From an uncultured Oscillospiraceae bacterium (GTDB lineage Bacteria > Bacillota > Clostridia > Oscillospirales > Oscillospiraceae), in assembly GCA_934661135.1 (NCBI GenBank), contig CAKUJA010000036.1, forward strand, positions 1-21,983: DNA of 21,983 nt, written 5' to 3'. Made by a program: the position numbers and the translations under genes. Position 1 is the first letter of the stretch, and each line of letters opens with the position of its first letter. Shown one piece after another: positions 14,660 through 21,273 of this stretch. A model generated the notes under the pieces. It searched no databases and was not told the DNA's origin. It worked only from the letters and a program-made list of their open reading frames with translations.

Positions 14660-15844
14660 TTAGTATTGAACGCCATCTATCTGATCTTTCGTAAGAGCGA
14701 CGCTTGTGCCATCTGTGTATTCAATACTAAGGTCAACTAATTTTGCAGATTTAATGTCAAAACTATAGAACTTTCCCCAATACCAATATGTTCCGCTTAA
14801 ACCTTCTCCTTTTTTATAAGGGCCAGTTTCTCTGCAATAGTTAATCGTTTGCTTATCGTAGTTTGGTAGAACAATGTCGCCTACGGCATTATAGAACGTA
14901 ACACCGAACCGTAGATATTTAATTGTTTTATCAGAATTATTTACGAAATTGAAATATAGTTCTACACCACCAGCGCTATCCGGTGCGGAAACATCAACTT
15001 TGGTAACACGAATTATATTTCGTGCTTCCTCAATGGCCTGTTCGCGTTCCTTAGCTGTTAATAATTCGTTATACGTGTCTTTAGCCTTTGTTAAGAGACC
15101 ACGGTTTTCGATTCTTGTTCTGTCTGAAACTGGCACAGCATTGAAAGCTGTTGTTGCGGTGGCAATTACATCAGCGCTTTCTGTGGTAACAGTTCCGATG
15201 TTTTCAATGCATTCAGTTGCGTATGCAATTTGCAGGTCAACTAGTTGCTTTTCGGCTGAAAACAGAGTGTCCCTGTTTTTAACTTGTTCCTGAATATCTG
15301 CACTGTATTTATCATAGGCCTTCCTTGCCGCAGTGATTGCAGCAGCTCTGTCGAGAGATACTGTACCGATATCGTTAATCGCATCAGTTATTGCTGTTAT
15401 TGCAAGCTGAGAATATGTATTTTCAGCAGCAGTTAATACATCATAGTTATTCACAGATTCTTGCAGTTCAGGGTCAAGTGCATCATATGCATATCGTGCA
15501 TTCTCAATTTTTATCCTACAAACACTATCAGCGGAAATTTCACCTATTTTTGAGATTCTTTCTTCAACATTATTGATTTTTTTGTTATTCTCCTTTTGAG
15601 TTTTTACTGCAATTTCATACTGCTCTTTAGCCGCACTTAATGTAGCTAGATTGTCGACCTTTTCTAACTGCTTATCATTGAGTTCTTCGACAGCTGCTTC
15701 AGCAGCTTCAATTTTTGAAGCACTTTCTACTGTGACTTCACCAATCTCCGAAATCAGTTCTTTGGCGTGGTTAACCTTACCACAAGCAGTTGGTATAACT
15801 AAGAGAAGCGCAAGCGATAAAAATACAAATACTGGTTTTTTCAT
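14660..15844 (-). CDS. Lipoprotein with four helical repeat modules and DUF5780-like C-terminus
   Basis: A 394-aa predicted lipoprotein with lipobox PTAC and lipidated C21. Four modules of about 50-60 residues start at I33-G35 (IGEVTVES), I100 (IGEISADS), I159 (IGTVSLDR) and I216 (IGTVTTES). Each runs into an 'A...Y..L...Q..V.N...L..A' helix pair. The C-terminal domain (278-394) reads VDVSAPDSAGGVELYFNFVN, then TIKYLRFGVTFYNAVGD and later LSIEYTDGTSV. This resembles a beta-sandwich domain I recall as DUF5780, not verified. AGGAGG lies 9 bases before the ATG. It sits between the stalk-domain gene (42 bases) and the smaller lipoprotein. It would stand on the outer face of the membrane as an extended stalk with a C-terminal head; the ligand is unknown. 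Confidence 0.85.
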   Translation of the reverse strand: MKKPVFVFLSLALLLVIPTACGKVNHAKELISEIGEVTVESASKIEAAEAAVEELNDKQLEKVDNLATLSAAKEQYEIAVKTQKENNKKINNVEERISKIGEISADSVCRIKIENARYAYDALDPELQESVNNYDVLTAAENTYSQLAITAITDAINDIGTVSLDRAAAITAARKAYDKYSADIQEQVKNRDTLFSAEKQLVDLQIAYATECIENIGTVTTESADVIATATTAFNAVPVSDRTRIENRGLLTKAKDTYNELLTAKEREQAIEEARNIIRVTKVDVSAPDSAGGVELYFNFVNNSDKTIKYLRFGVTFYNAVGDIVLPNYDKQTINYCRETGPYKKGEGLSGTYWYWGKFYSFDIKSAKLVDLSIEYTDGTSVALTKDQIDGVQY

Positions 15845-15886
15845 TACAAATCTCCTCCTATTTGGGGTATAGTTAATTTGCTTGTT

Positions 15887-16741
15887 TTAATTGAAAATAT
15901 AATCATCATTGTTGGTATACCAGCTAAACGAGGTGATGCTCGAATTGGCATAATCAGCAAAAATATCACCGGAATAGTTTTTCCAAGTCATTACTTTTGT
16001 AGATACATACCCCTTATAGATATGCGGATATTTATAATAGGAGTTGTAATAGCAGCCAGTTATTTTCTTGTTAGGGAAATACGATGCTGCAATGCTATAA
16101 ACATTCTGCTGGAACTCACGCAGAGTTTGAATCGCAGCGGCTTTTTGTTCATCCGTGTAACTGAGAGAGTAGTTTAGATCAGGCCAAGGCATACCCCCAA
16201 TAAATTCTGTATTGATCGTAAAATCCTGTGGGAAATATGAATCGGTGTTCTCGGTAATTCTGATATTATAGGTATATGTTCCGATGGCAGTTTTAATCGG
16301 GCCAAGGCCCGTATTCAAATAGCTGGCCAGTTCATCAACCGTCGTGATAGCTTGCGTCTGTTGCACGCCTGACGTCTGGTTTTGTTGAGGCATGGACATA
16401 CTCGGCTGCTGAGTGTTTGATGGAGCTGTGCCGGTATAAATCAAAATACTCTTACTGGCTCCGTCCCACTCAATAGGAACACCAAGAATTTCGCTGATTT
16501 TGCGTACAGGTAAATAAGTGGTACCACCGCCTTTTTCATCGGTATAGACCAAACTGACCGGAGCGGAACAGCCATTTGCTAAAGAATATTCGCTGGAACC
16601 CAATAAAACTAAATCTCCATTTAATTTGACATTTGATTTTGAGACAGTAATTTTCCCGGTAAATGCAAATACGCTGGTAACAAGTGCAATCAACAATAAG
16701 GCGCAAACAAAACCGGATAGGAAACCATGAATTTTTTTCAT
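15887..16741 (-). CDS. Exported stalk-domain (copper amine oxidase N-like) protein
   Basis: A 284-aa exported protein. A signal peptide covers about residues 1-26 (hydrophobic FVCALLLIALVTSVFA). A stalk / copper-amine-oxidase-N-like domain follows (about 30-103) with ITVSKSNVKLNG, then GGGTTYLPVRKISEILGVPI and EWDGASKSIL. A low-complexity linker rich in Q, S, P and M (105-131) leads to an unrecognised C-terminal domain rich in Tyr and Asn. The ATG at 16741 has AAAGGA 10 bases upstream; an in-frame start 26 codons earlier would put a charged tail ahead of the signal peptide. It is the first gene of the three-gene exported operon, divergent from the XRE regulator. No copper or oxidase function is implied by the domain name. 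Confidence 0.83.
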   Translation of the reverse strand: MKKIHGFLSGFVCALLLIALVTSVFAFTGKITVSKSNVKLNGDLVLLGSSEYSLANGCSAPVSLVYTDEKGGGTTYLPVRKISEILGVPIEWDGASKSILIYTGTAPSNTQQPSMSMPQQNQTSGVQQTQAITTVDELASYLNTGLGPIKTAIGTYTYNIRITENTDSYFPQDFTINTEFIGGMPWPDLNYSLSYTDEQKAAAIQTLREFQQNVYSIAASYFPNKKITGCYYNSYYKYPHIYKGYVSTKVMTWKNYSGDIFADYANSSITSFSWYTNNDDYIFN

Positions 16742-16773
16742 CTTTTTGAATTCCTTTCTTCTCTTTATATAAA

Positions 16774-16804
16774 CTATATAGACATAATATAGCCTATATA
16801 ATTT
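16774..16804. promoter_or_regulatory. AT-rich CTATATA motif cluster between divergent genes
   Basis: CTATATAG (16774-16781), ATATAG and CCTATATAATTT (16793-16804) lie just upstream of the stalk-domain gene. They resemble the half-site CCTATACAATT of the inverted repeat at 16825-16858. They may be extra regulator sites or a -10 region for the minus-strand operon; a clear -35 is not visible. Confidence 0.4.
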
Positions 16805-16824
16805 ATTAAATATTACCATAATAA

Positions 16825-16858
16825 CCTATACAATTCAAGAATAATTTAATTGTATAGG
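16825..16858. promoter_or_regulatory. Inverted repeat, probable operator of the XRE regulator
   Basis: CCTATACAATT (16825-16835) and AATTGTATAGG (16848-16858) are perfect 11-bp arms 12 bases apart. They end 10 bases before the XRE start codon, in the gap between divergent genes. This is a classic place for an autoregulatory operator bound by the XRE dimer, which could also control the exported-protein operon. Confidence 0.65.
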
Positions 16859-16868
16859 CGGTGAAGGA

Positions 16869-17201
16869 ATGGATTATTACGCAATTGGACAGAGAATCAG
16901 GAAGTATCGAAAGGCACAGGGACTGTCACAAGAAACGCTTGCTGAGAGAGTAAATATCTCAACAACACATATGAGTCATATCGAAACTGGAAATACAAAG
17001 TTGAGCTTACAAGTATTTGCTGATTTGGTGGATGCGCTTAATGTAAGCGCAGATAGCTTGCTTTACGATGCAAGTGATTTTAGCAAACAGACCGCTTATC
17101 AGGAAATCACGGATGTTCTAGATCAATGCACTCCCGCTCGGGCGCAAGCCTTGAAGGAAATATTTTCTTCAACATGGAAAGCCATCAATAAATATCTGTA
17201 A
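16869..17201 (+). CDS. XRE-family transcriptional regulator
   Basis: A 110-aa protein with a Cro/CI-type helix-turn-helix at about residues 6-62. The two helices are QETLAERVNIS and THMSHIETGNTKLS, followed by LQVFADLVDALNVSADSLL. The C-terminal 45 residues are short and helical, possibly for dimerisation. GGTGAAGGA lies immediately before the ATG. It is transcribed away from the exported-protein operon, with an 11-bp-arm inverted repeat between them, so it likely regulates itself and that operon. It could equally be the repressor of element functions; no peptidase or ligand domain is present. Confidence 0.9.
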   Translation: MDYYAIGQRIRKYRKAQGLSQETLAERVNISTTHMSHIETGNTKLSLQVFADLVDALNVSADSLLYDASDFSKQTAYQEITDVLDQCTPARAQALKEIFSSTWKAINKYL

Positions 17202-17204
17202 AAT

Positions 17205-17243
17205 TATCCCCGCAGGAGCAGATTGACTCTTGTGGGGATTTTG
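17205..17243 (+). terminator. Terminator after the XRE gene
   Basis: A 13-bp stem (17205-17217 with 17226-17238) with two G-U pairs and an 8-base loop, followed by TTTGCTT. It begins 4 bases past the XRE stop. The rest of the gap to 17388 holds an 8-bp palindrome CCACGTGG (17289-17296) and no clear promoter. Confidence 0.72.
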
Positions 17244-17388
17244 CTTATAGTAAAAAAGGAATAGAAAAAACCAATTAAAAGGTTACGGCCACGTGGTATT
17301 TTAGGGATGTAAATATCTTTACGATACTTTTACTTACTGAGCGGCCAGTATGGGAAGATAACAATACAGCTTTGAAATTCTGAGATGA

Positions 17389-18480
17389 ATGCACAGGAGC
17401 GTGATTATTCTGAAGAACTACTTAGAGAACGTAGATATCGAACAACTGAAATCTCTAGCAAAAGAGCAAAAGTCACTTACATATGCAGAACTATGCAGAG
17501 TAATTGGCATGGAGCCGGTTACAAGCAATAGTAAAACAGCGCAGCTCAAACAACTTTCACAAATATGTAGCTTTGAGAAGGAAAAAACACATTACAAAAT
17601 AAAGGAATACTATACCAATCCAGCTATAATAGAGGACAAAAAGCAGAAGTATCAACGATACTTTGAAGCAATAATTCTATGCTCATTGAGCAAAGGGCAA
17701 AGTAAAATAGTATCACCAAATGAGCTAAGAGAATGGCTTGGCTTGTGTAACCAGAATTTCAAGTTGCTTGGCAAGCCCGGAAACCGAGCAAAAATTGCAG
17801 TAGCTTCAGGTTTCAAGGAAACCGACTTAAGTAAAATGTACGCAAAATGCGTCCAGTACTTTGATTGGAATATTGGGAACTTCTTGAAGTCTATGCAAAA
17901 GCATGGATATATTACGGTGCAAAAGGGATACAGGCTGTTTCAGGATAAAGATGGAATAATTTTCAAACAAAATATCTTTCAAGAGAATCCAGAATATTCT
18001 CGATTAGTAGAAACCGAAAAAACTGTATTGACGGCCCTTCGGGATAATGGAGAAATCTATGTGTCTAAAAATGGGTATATCGCTAGAAAAACTGATAAAA
18101 CAAAATATTGGAAAAAGTGTAATGCCGAAGTACGCAAAGAATTTAATGTTTTAGGCTATTGTTCGGTGAAGAAAATTGCTTTATGTGTTAAACACCGTGA
18201 AGGAAATATCAAAACATATAGCGCTGCTTTGAATGAAATAATATCTGAAAACCTTCTTGGAAAACTGCATGATGTTAAATCAAGTGCTGAGTTTATAGAT
18301 GGGTTTATACGAGTAAGTAGGCAGAAGATACCAGACTATACTAGAATGTTAGAAACAGGTGACGAAGAATATTTGATTGTTGATGAAGATGATGCGGCAG
18401 TATGGGCAGAAGTCTACAAATTTGGACAAATTAACGATATAAATATTTTTAAATATAATTATACAGTTAAAACGTCCTAA
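17389..18480 (+). CDS. Unrecognised 363-aa protein, possibly DNA-binding
   Basis: I do not recognise this protein. It is Lys-rich, has no signal peptide or membrane segment, and is predicted cytoplasmic. It contains helix-rich stretches that could be winged-helix-like: LTYAELCRVIGMEPV near 30-45, SPNELREWLGLCNQNF near 108-123, and NIGNFLKSMQKHGYITVQKGYRLF near 162-185. The C-terminus is acidic (GDEEYLIVDEDDAAVWAEV). The start is uncertain: ATG at 17389 has no clear ribosome site, while AGGAG lies inside the first codons and could serve a GTG at 17401 or a non-ATG codon near 17407. Directly downstream lies a cluster of duplicated short motifs (18512-18732). A regulator or a divergent replication or recombination-associated protein is possible, without direct evidence. 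Confidence 0.7.
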   Translation: MHRSVIILKNYLENVDIEQLKSLAKEQKSLTYAELCRVIGMEPVTSNSKTAQLKQLSQICSFEKEKTHYKIKEYYTNPAIIEDKKQKYQRYFEAIILCSLSKGQSKIVSPNELREWLGLCNQNFKLLGKPGNRAKIAVASGFKETDLSKMYAKCVQYFDWNIGNFLKSMQKHGYITVQKGYRLFQDKDGIIFKQNIFQENPEYSRLVETEKTVLTALRDNGEIYVSKNGYIARKTDKTKYWKKCNAEVRKEFNVLGYCSVKKIALCVKHREGNIKTYSAALNEIISENLLGKLHDVKSSAEFIDGFIRVSRQKIPDYTRMLETGDEEYLIVDEDDAAVWAEVYKFGQINDINIFKYNYTVKTS

Positions 18481-18511
18481 TTTGTATTAGGTGACATTAA
18501 GCACGGTTTTT

Positions 18512-18732
18512 AGTTTGCAATGTCCATTGTCAAAGACCGTCTAATATGCCCTGTGAGCTGAAATCGTACATTAGTAGCAATGATTTTTTGGCAAACAGCT
18601 CTAAGGCATATAAATTGACGTCTTTACAGTTTGCAAAAAAACCATTGATTAATAATGCAAAAAAATCGGTATCTTAGGTGAGCTGAGAATTGATGTGCTA
18701 CAGGCGAACCCGTCACAGTGGTAGACCGCTAA
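18512..18732. repeat. Cluster of duplicated 9-10-base motifs
   Basis: Three motifs each occur twice in direct orientation: AGTTTGCAA (18512, 18628), GTGAGCTGA (18553, 18678), and GACCGTCTAA (18535) with the variant GACCGCTAA (18724). A near-perfect hairpin TTTGCAATG/CATTGTCAAA spans 18515-18533. No gene fits here. The layout could be a resolvase res site, iterons or another protein-binding array. Confidence 0.45.
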
Positions 18733-18762
18733 TCCAAAAATATCCCCCTACACAGAGAAAAT

Positions 18763-18789
18763 GAAGCAGGAGCTTAGTTGCCCTGCTTC
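18763..18789. terminator. Hairpin at the end of the serine recombinase gene
   Basis: GAAGCAGG (18763-18770) and CCTGCTTC (18782-18789) are perfect 8-bp arms overlapping the recombinase stop codon. A T6 tract follows on the plus strand after a short gap (TTCTTTTTT) and a TTTTC tract on the minus strand, so it may work in both directions. Confidence 0.55.
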
Positions 18790-19475
18790 AATTCTTTTTT
18801 GTACTTGTAGTAGGTATTGCGGCTCAGTCCAATAAGCTTCATGGCGTCAGTATCGCTCAATGTGCCGCTGAAATCCTTGGAGTGCTTCAGAATTTCTTTC
18901 TTTGCGGCAATGCTCTTTTTGGTGGTCAACTTTGCACCTTGCTTCTGTCCAATCTGTTTGCCATTGAGCCTTGCGGTCTGAATACCTTCTTTTGTGCGTT
19001 GGTGCAGGTCTGTGACTTCCTTCTCTGATTGCTCAAAGGAAAGATATATCTGCTTCTTTGCCAAAGCCAGAATGTACTTGTTCAAAGCGGCAATGATAGA
19101 CTGCATGAGTTCATCTGTAGCATGATCGCCTGAATTGATAGCTATTTGCATCTGATTCTCAATCGCCTGCTTGTAGGTGTCCGTGTTGATATGCGGCTCT
19201 TTGAGAAAGACAAGATTGATCCCTGCATTGTAAAGCCGCTCATACGTTTCAAAGCCTTCTTCAGCATTTCTGGACATACGGCTGACGCTATCGAATACAA
19301 CGGTGTCAGCAGGCTTCAGAGCCTTTAGAAGCTTGCTCCATTCCTTGCGGTCTGACTTTGTGCCGGTATAGACTTCTTTGCGAATGAGTGCTTCGGGATA
19401 AGTTGCTTTGATGTTCCGTTCCTGACGCTCAATGTTCTGCTTCTTCGTACTAATGCGGCAGTATCCGTATGTCAT
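18774..19475 (-). CDS. Serine recombinase (resolvase/invertase family)
   Basis: A small serine recombinase, 233 aa. It begins MTYGYCRISTKKQNIERQERN, with the catalytic serine S9. FDSVSRMSRNAEEGFETYERL (61-81) holds the conserved arginines R66 and R69. The C-terminus (about 205-229) is a helix-turn-helix, DTDAMKLIGLSRNTYYKYKK, as in resolvases of Tn3/Pin type. It lacks the long C-terminal domain of large serine integrases, so it more likely resolves multimers or inverts DNA than integrates the element. GGAG lies 8 bases before the ATG. The motif GACCGTCTAA occurs both in its own upstream region (19506) and beyond its 3' end (18535), suggesting recognition sites. Its first 25 residues are more conserved than the middle. 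Confidence 0.88.
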   Translation of the reverse strand: MTYGYCRISTKKQNIERQERNIKATYPEALIRKEVYTGTKSDRKEWSKLLKALKPADTVVFDSVSRMSRNAEEGFETYERLYNAGINLVFLKEPHINTDTYKQAIENQMQIAINSGDHATDELMQSIIAALNKYILALAKKQIYLSFEQSEKEVTDLHQRTKEGIQTARLNGKQIGQKQGAKLTTKKSIAAKKEILKHSKDFSGTLSDTDAMKLIGLSRNTYYKYKKELKQGN

Positions 19476-19819
19476 AGTATCAGCTCCATTTGTATTAAAT
19501 TTAACGACCGTCTAAATTGATACTGCTATTATAACTACACCCTTCCTGTATGTCAATAACTTTTAATACTTTTTGCTATAATGTTATTTTTAATACTGGA
19601 ATACTATGCCGCTATCGCGGCAAGCTGGTTTGTATGCAGCAAGGAAAGAGCAGTTACGCAAAGCGACGATCGTATATTGTGCTTGCTTTTTTGCATGATG
19701 CCACACACGCATATTACACGCGATGCGGATTGTTATAGGCAAAATGATGAGCGGGGGGATTTTTCGTTTTTTTATTATAAAAATAAAATTTCCCCCATGA
19801 GTGTTAATAGCAATATGAA
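19476..19819. other. Non-coding right part of the element
   Basis: No convincing gene is present; short frames here lack ribosome sites. It holds a dyad AATTTA/TAAATT around GACCGTCTAA (19498-19518) that may be the recombinase's site and operator, a TGCCGC/GCGGCA hairpin near 19607-19622, and a larger AT-rich hairpin from GGGGGATTTT (19754-19763) to AAAATTTCCCCC (19785-19796). Confidence 0.5.
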
Positions 19820-19848
19820 TTGACTTGAGCCTTTGCATCTGTTATACT
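19820..19848 (+). promoter_or_regulatory. Outward-facing promoter at the right end
   Basis: TTGACT (19820-19825), a 17-base spacer and TATACT (19843-19848) form a near-consensus promoter with no gene downstream inside the element. It points at attR. When the element circularises, the same promoter would read across attP towards the integrase, whose ATG would then lie roughly 310 bases away. In the integrated state it would transcribe the attR hairpins. Confidence 0.62.
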
Positions 19849-19972
19849 AAATCTGTCCAAAAGAATTGTGACATACCGCACAAGAAAAATTGCAACTTTG
19901 AAGCGACGTAAACATTGAAAACCGCTGATTTACAATGAAATTTTCGATGATTCCTTGCGCATAAAGTGCCCC

Positions 19973-20020
19973 ATGACGACGATGTGCAGAACATCTGGCA
20001 CAACTGGGAACAGGAATAAG
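19973..20020 (+). repeat. attR: displaced copy of the yebC 3' end
   Basis: Identical over 48 bases to 12474-12521. It holds the last codons and stop of yebC without the rest of the gene, and is followed by GC-rich chromosomal sequence with transcription terminators. It is a remnant created by integration, not an expressed gene. Confidence 0.93.
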
Positions 20021-20033
20021 ATAGAAAATTGAA

Positions 20034-20125
20034 AAACGCCGCCCCGCAGGATTGGAATCTCTGCGTGGGCGGCGTTTGAATGTGCGAAGAATACCCGCCG
20101 CAGGAAACCTGCGGCGGGCATTTTT
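20034..20125 (+). terminator. Native yebC terminator region, displaced by the element
   Basis: AAACGCCGCCC (20034-20044) pairs perfectly with GGGCGGCGTTT (20067-20077). Next, CCCGCCGCAGG (20094-20104) pairs perfectly with CCTGCGGCGGG (20108-20118) followed by CATTTTT. The second hairpin is a classic plus-strand terminator. In an element-free chromosome it would sit about 100 bases after the yebC stop. The stretch 20126-20308 holds a weak GTTCCT/AGGAAC hairpin (20185-20206) and no gene. Confidence 0.82.
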
Positions 20126-20308
20126 CAGAGAGAAAGAGGAGAAGATGAAATAACGGAATCGCCGTACAAAGAATGCTGTCGGCCGTTCCTCAGTGTTCTC
20201 AGGAACCAGCATCCTCTGTGATTCCTAGGATACCGGAAAACGGCGCGCGGATGGTGAACAGTTTGTAAACGAAACATGAAAAAATCCTAAAGATCTTTCG
20301 CGATCGGT

Positions 20309-21163
20309 TCAGAATTTGCGGAAGCGGTCGGCGTAGCCGCAGGTGCGGCAAAGCGGGTGCAGACGCATTTGGCGCTGAAAGCCGGTGCGGAGCGACTGCG
20401 CGGCATCGGAGGAGAGAATCTCGTCGAGCGGCTGGGAGAATAGATTGCCGAGCGGGATGGCACCGTCGGCGTCAAGGCAGCAGGGGACAACCGTGCCGTC
20501 GCAGAGGACGGCGATCTGGTCGCGCAGGGCGCGGCAGCCGCCGGCAGCGCCGCGGTCGGGTGCGGCAGAATCCGGCCAGTCGAACCGTTCGCCGTAGTGC
20601 AGAAATGTCCGGTCGCAAAGGCGCCAACCCCAGGTGTTTTTGATCCATTCACCGGGATAGGCGGCATGGAGGTGTGAGAGGATGGCGCCGTTTTGCAGAT
20701 TTGCGCCGCGGGTGGCTGCGCCGTCGAGATTCCAGAGACGGTAGTCGATGAGAACCCCCTGTGCGGCGGCCGTAAGGCCAAAAGCGGTGCAGCCGCGGAG
20801 ATAGGCGGCCATGTCCGTACCGGAGTTGGCTTCAAAGGAATGCAGGCTGAGGCTGAGCTTGTGCAGCGTGGGCGAGGCCAGCAGCGCGGACTGGCACTGG
20901 GGCAGGTGGGTGCCGTTGGTGGTGAGAATCACACGGAACCCCATCTCACCTGCGATGCGCAGAAATGCCGGGAGGTCTGGGTGGAGCAGCGGCTCGCCCA
21001 TGACATGAAAATAGAGAAAGCGCGTATGGCCGCGCAGCGCTTCGGCCAGCGCGGTAAACTGCGGCACAGTGAGGAATGCTGGGGGGCGGCGCGTGCCATG
21101 GCAGAACGAGCAGGCGAGATCGCAGCAATTTGTGATCTCAAGATAGATTCTGGAAAAGGCCAT
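20309..21163 (-). CDS. Radical SAM protein with SPASM-like C-terminus
   Basis: A 284-aa radical SAM enzyme. The 4Fe-4S-binding motif is CDLACSFC near residues 15-22 (C-x3-C-x2-C), preceded by IYLEITNC. FHVMGEPLLHPDL and VILTTNGTHL are standard radical SAM elements. The C-terminal part has a cysteine set, GGCRAL, VLCDGTVVPCCLDADGAIPLGN and PLCRTCGY, typical of a SPASM-type auxiliary cluster. The ATG at 21163 is preceded by AAAGGAG at 7 bases. The substrate cannot be told; there is no peptide-precursor gene beside it. It is divergent from the SprT-like gene with back-to-back promoters. Confidence 0.88.
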   Translation of the reverse strand: MAFSRIYLEITNCCDLACSFCHGTRRPPAFLTVPQFTALAEALRGHTRFLYFHVMGEPLLHPDLPAFLRIAGEMGFRVILTTNGTHLPQCQSALLASPTLHKLSLSLHSFEANSGTDMAAYLRGCTAFGLTAAAQGVLIDYRLWNLDGAATRGANLQNGAILSHLHAAYPGEWIKNTWGWRLCDRTFLHYGERFDWPDSAAPDRGAAGGCRALRDQIAVLCDGTVVPCCLDADGAIPLGNLFSQPLDEILSSDAAQSLRTGFQRQMRLHPLCRTCGYADRFRKF

Positions 21164-21197
21164 GGCGCGTCTCCTTTGCGGGATTGGGATACACCTT

Positions 21198-21226
21198 AGT
21201 ATAACAGGCCGGACGGCGGGCGGCAA
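21198..21226 (-). promoter_or_regulatory. Promoter of the radical SAM gene
   Basis: On the minus strand TTGCCG (21221-21226), a 17-base spacer and TATACT (21198-21203), 35 bases before the gene's ATG. It stands back-to-back with the SprT-like gene's promoter, with 11 bases between the two -35 boxes. Confidence 0.72.
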
Positions 21227-21237
21227 GCATGAAAAAC

Positions 21238-21266
21238 GTGACAGCGGGAAACGCGTGTGGTATACT
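21238..21266 (+). promoter_or_regulatory. Promoter of the SprT-like gene
   Basis: GTGACA (21238-21243), a 17-base spacer and TATACT (21261-21266). The first downstream ATG is at 21274, 7 bases past the -10 box, so the transcript should begin at or next to the start codon. Confidence 0.72.
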
Positions 21267-21273
21267 ATCTAAT

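Larger units (their letters stand above)
12522..19972. mobile_element. Integrative element inserted in yebC (7.5 kb, non-autonomous)
   Basis: Bounded by the 48-bp repeats; with one repeat copy the unit is 7,499 bp. It is visibly richer in A and T than the chromosomal flanks. It holds a tyrosine integrase next to attL, three minus-strand exported-protein genes, an XRE regulator, an unrecognised 363-aa gene and a serine recombinase. I find no relaxase, type IV secretion, DNA packaging or recognisable replication gene. It is therefore probably a mobile genomic island, perhaps mobilised by a helper, or a degraded larger element. Both ends share short motifs (TGTGACATAC, TCCTTGCG, TTGCAAC), as expected for integrase arm sites. 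Confidence 0.88.

Noticed and set aside
15887..16741. Copper amine oxidase activity
   Set aside because: Only the small N-terminal-like stalk domain is present; the catalytic domain is absent.
18512..18732. CRISPR-like repeats
   Set aside because: The motifs are 9-10 bases, each present twice at unequal spacing, without spacer-repeat periodicity and without cas genes.
19550..19838. Small open frames of 62-82 codons on both strands in the right end of the element
   Set aside because: They overlap each other, lack ribosome sites and cover hairpins and a promoter. No recognisable protein features are seen.
12522..19972. The insert as a prophage or conjugative element
   Set aside because: No capsid, tail, terminase, lysin, relaxase, coupling protein or type IV secretion gene is present. 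Only recombinases, a regulator, exported proteins and an unknown protein are found.
19973..20020. Short open frame starting with ATG inside attR
   Set aside because: It is the displaced yebC end with no ribosome binding site. It is an integration scar, not a gene.
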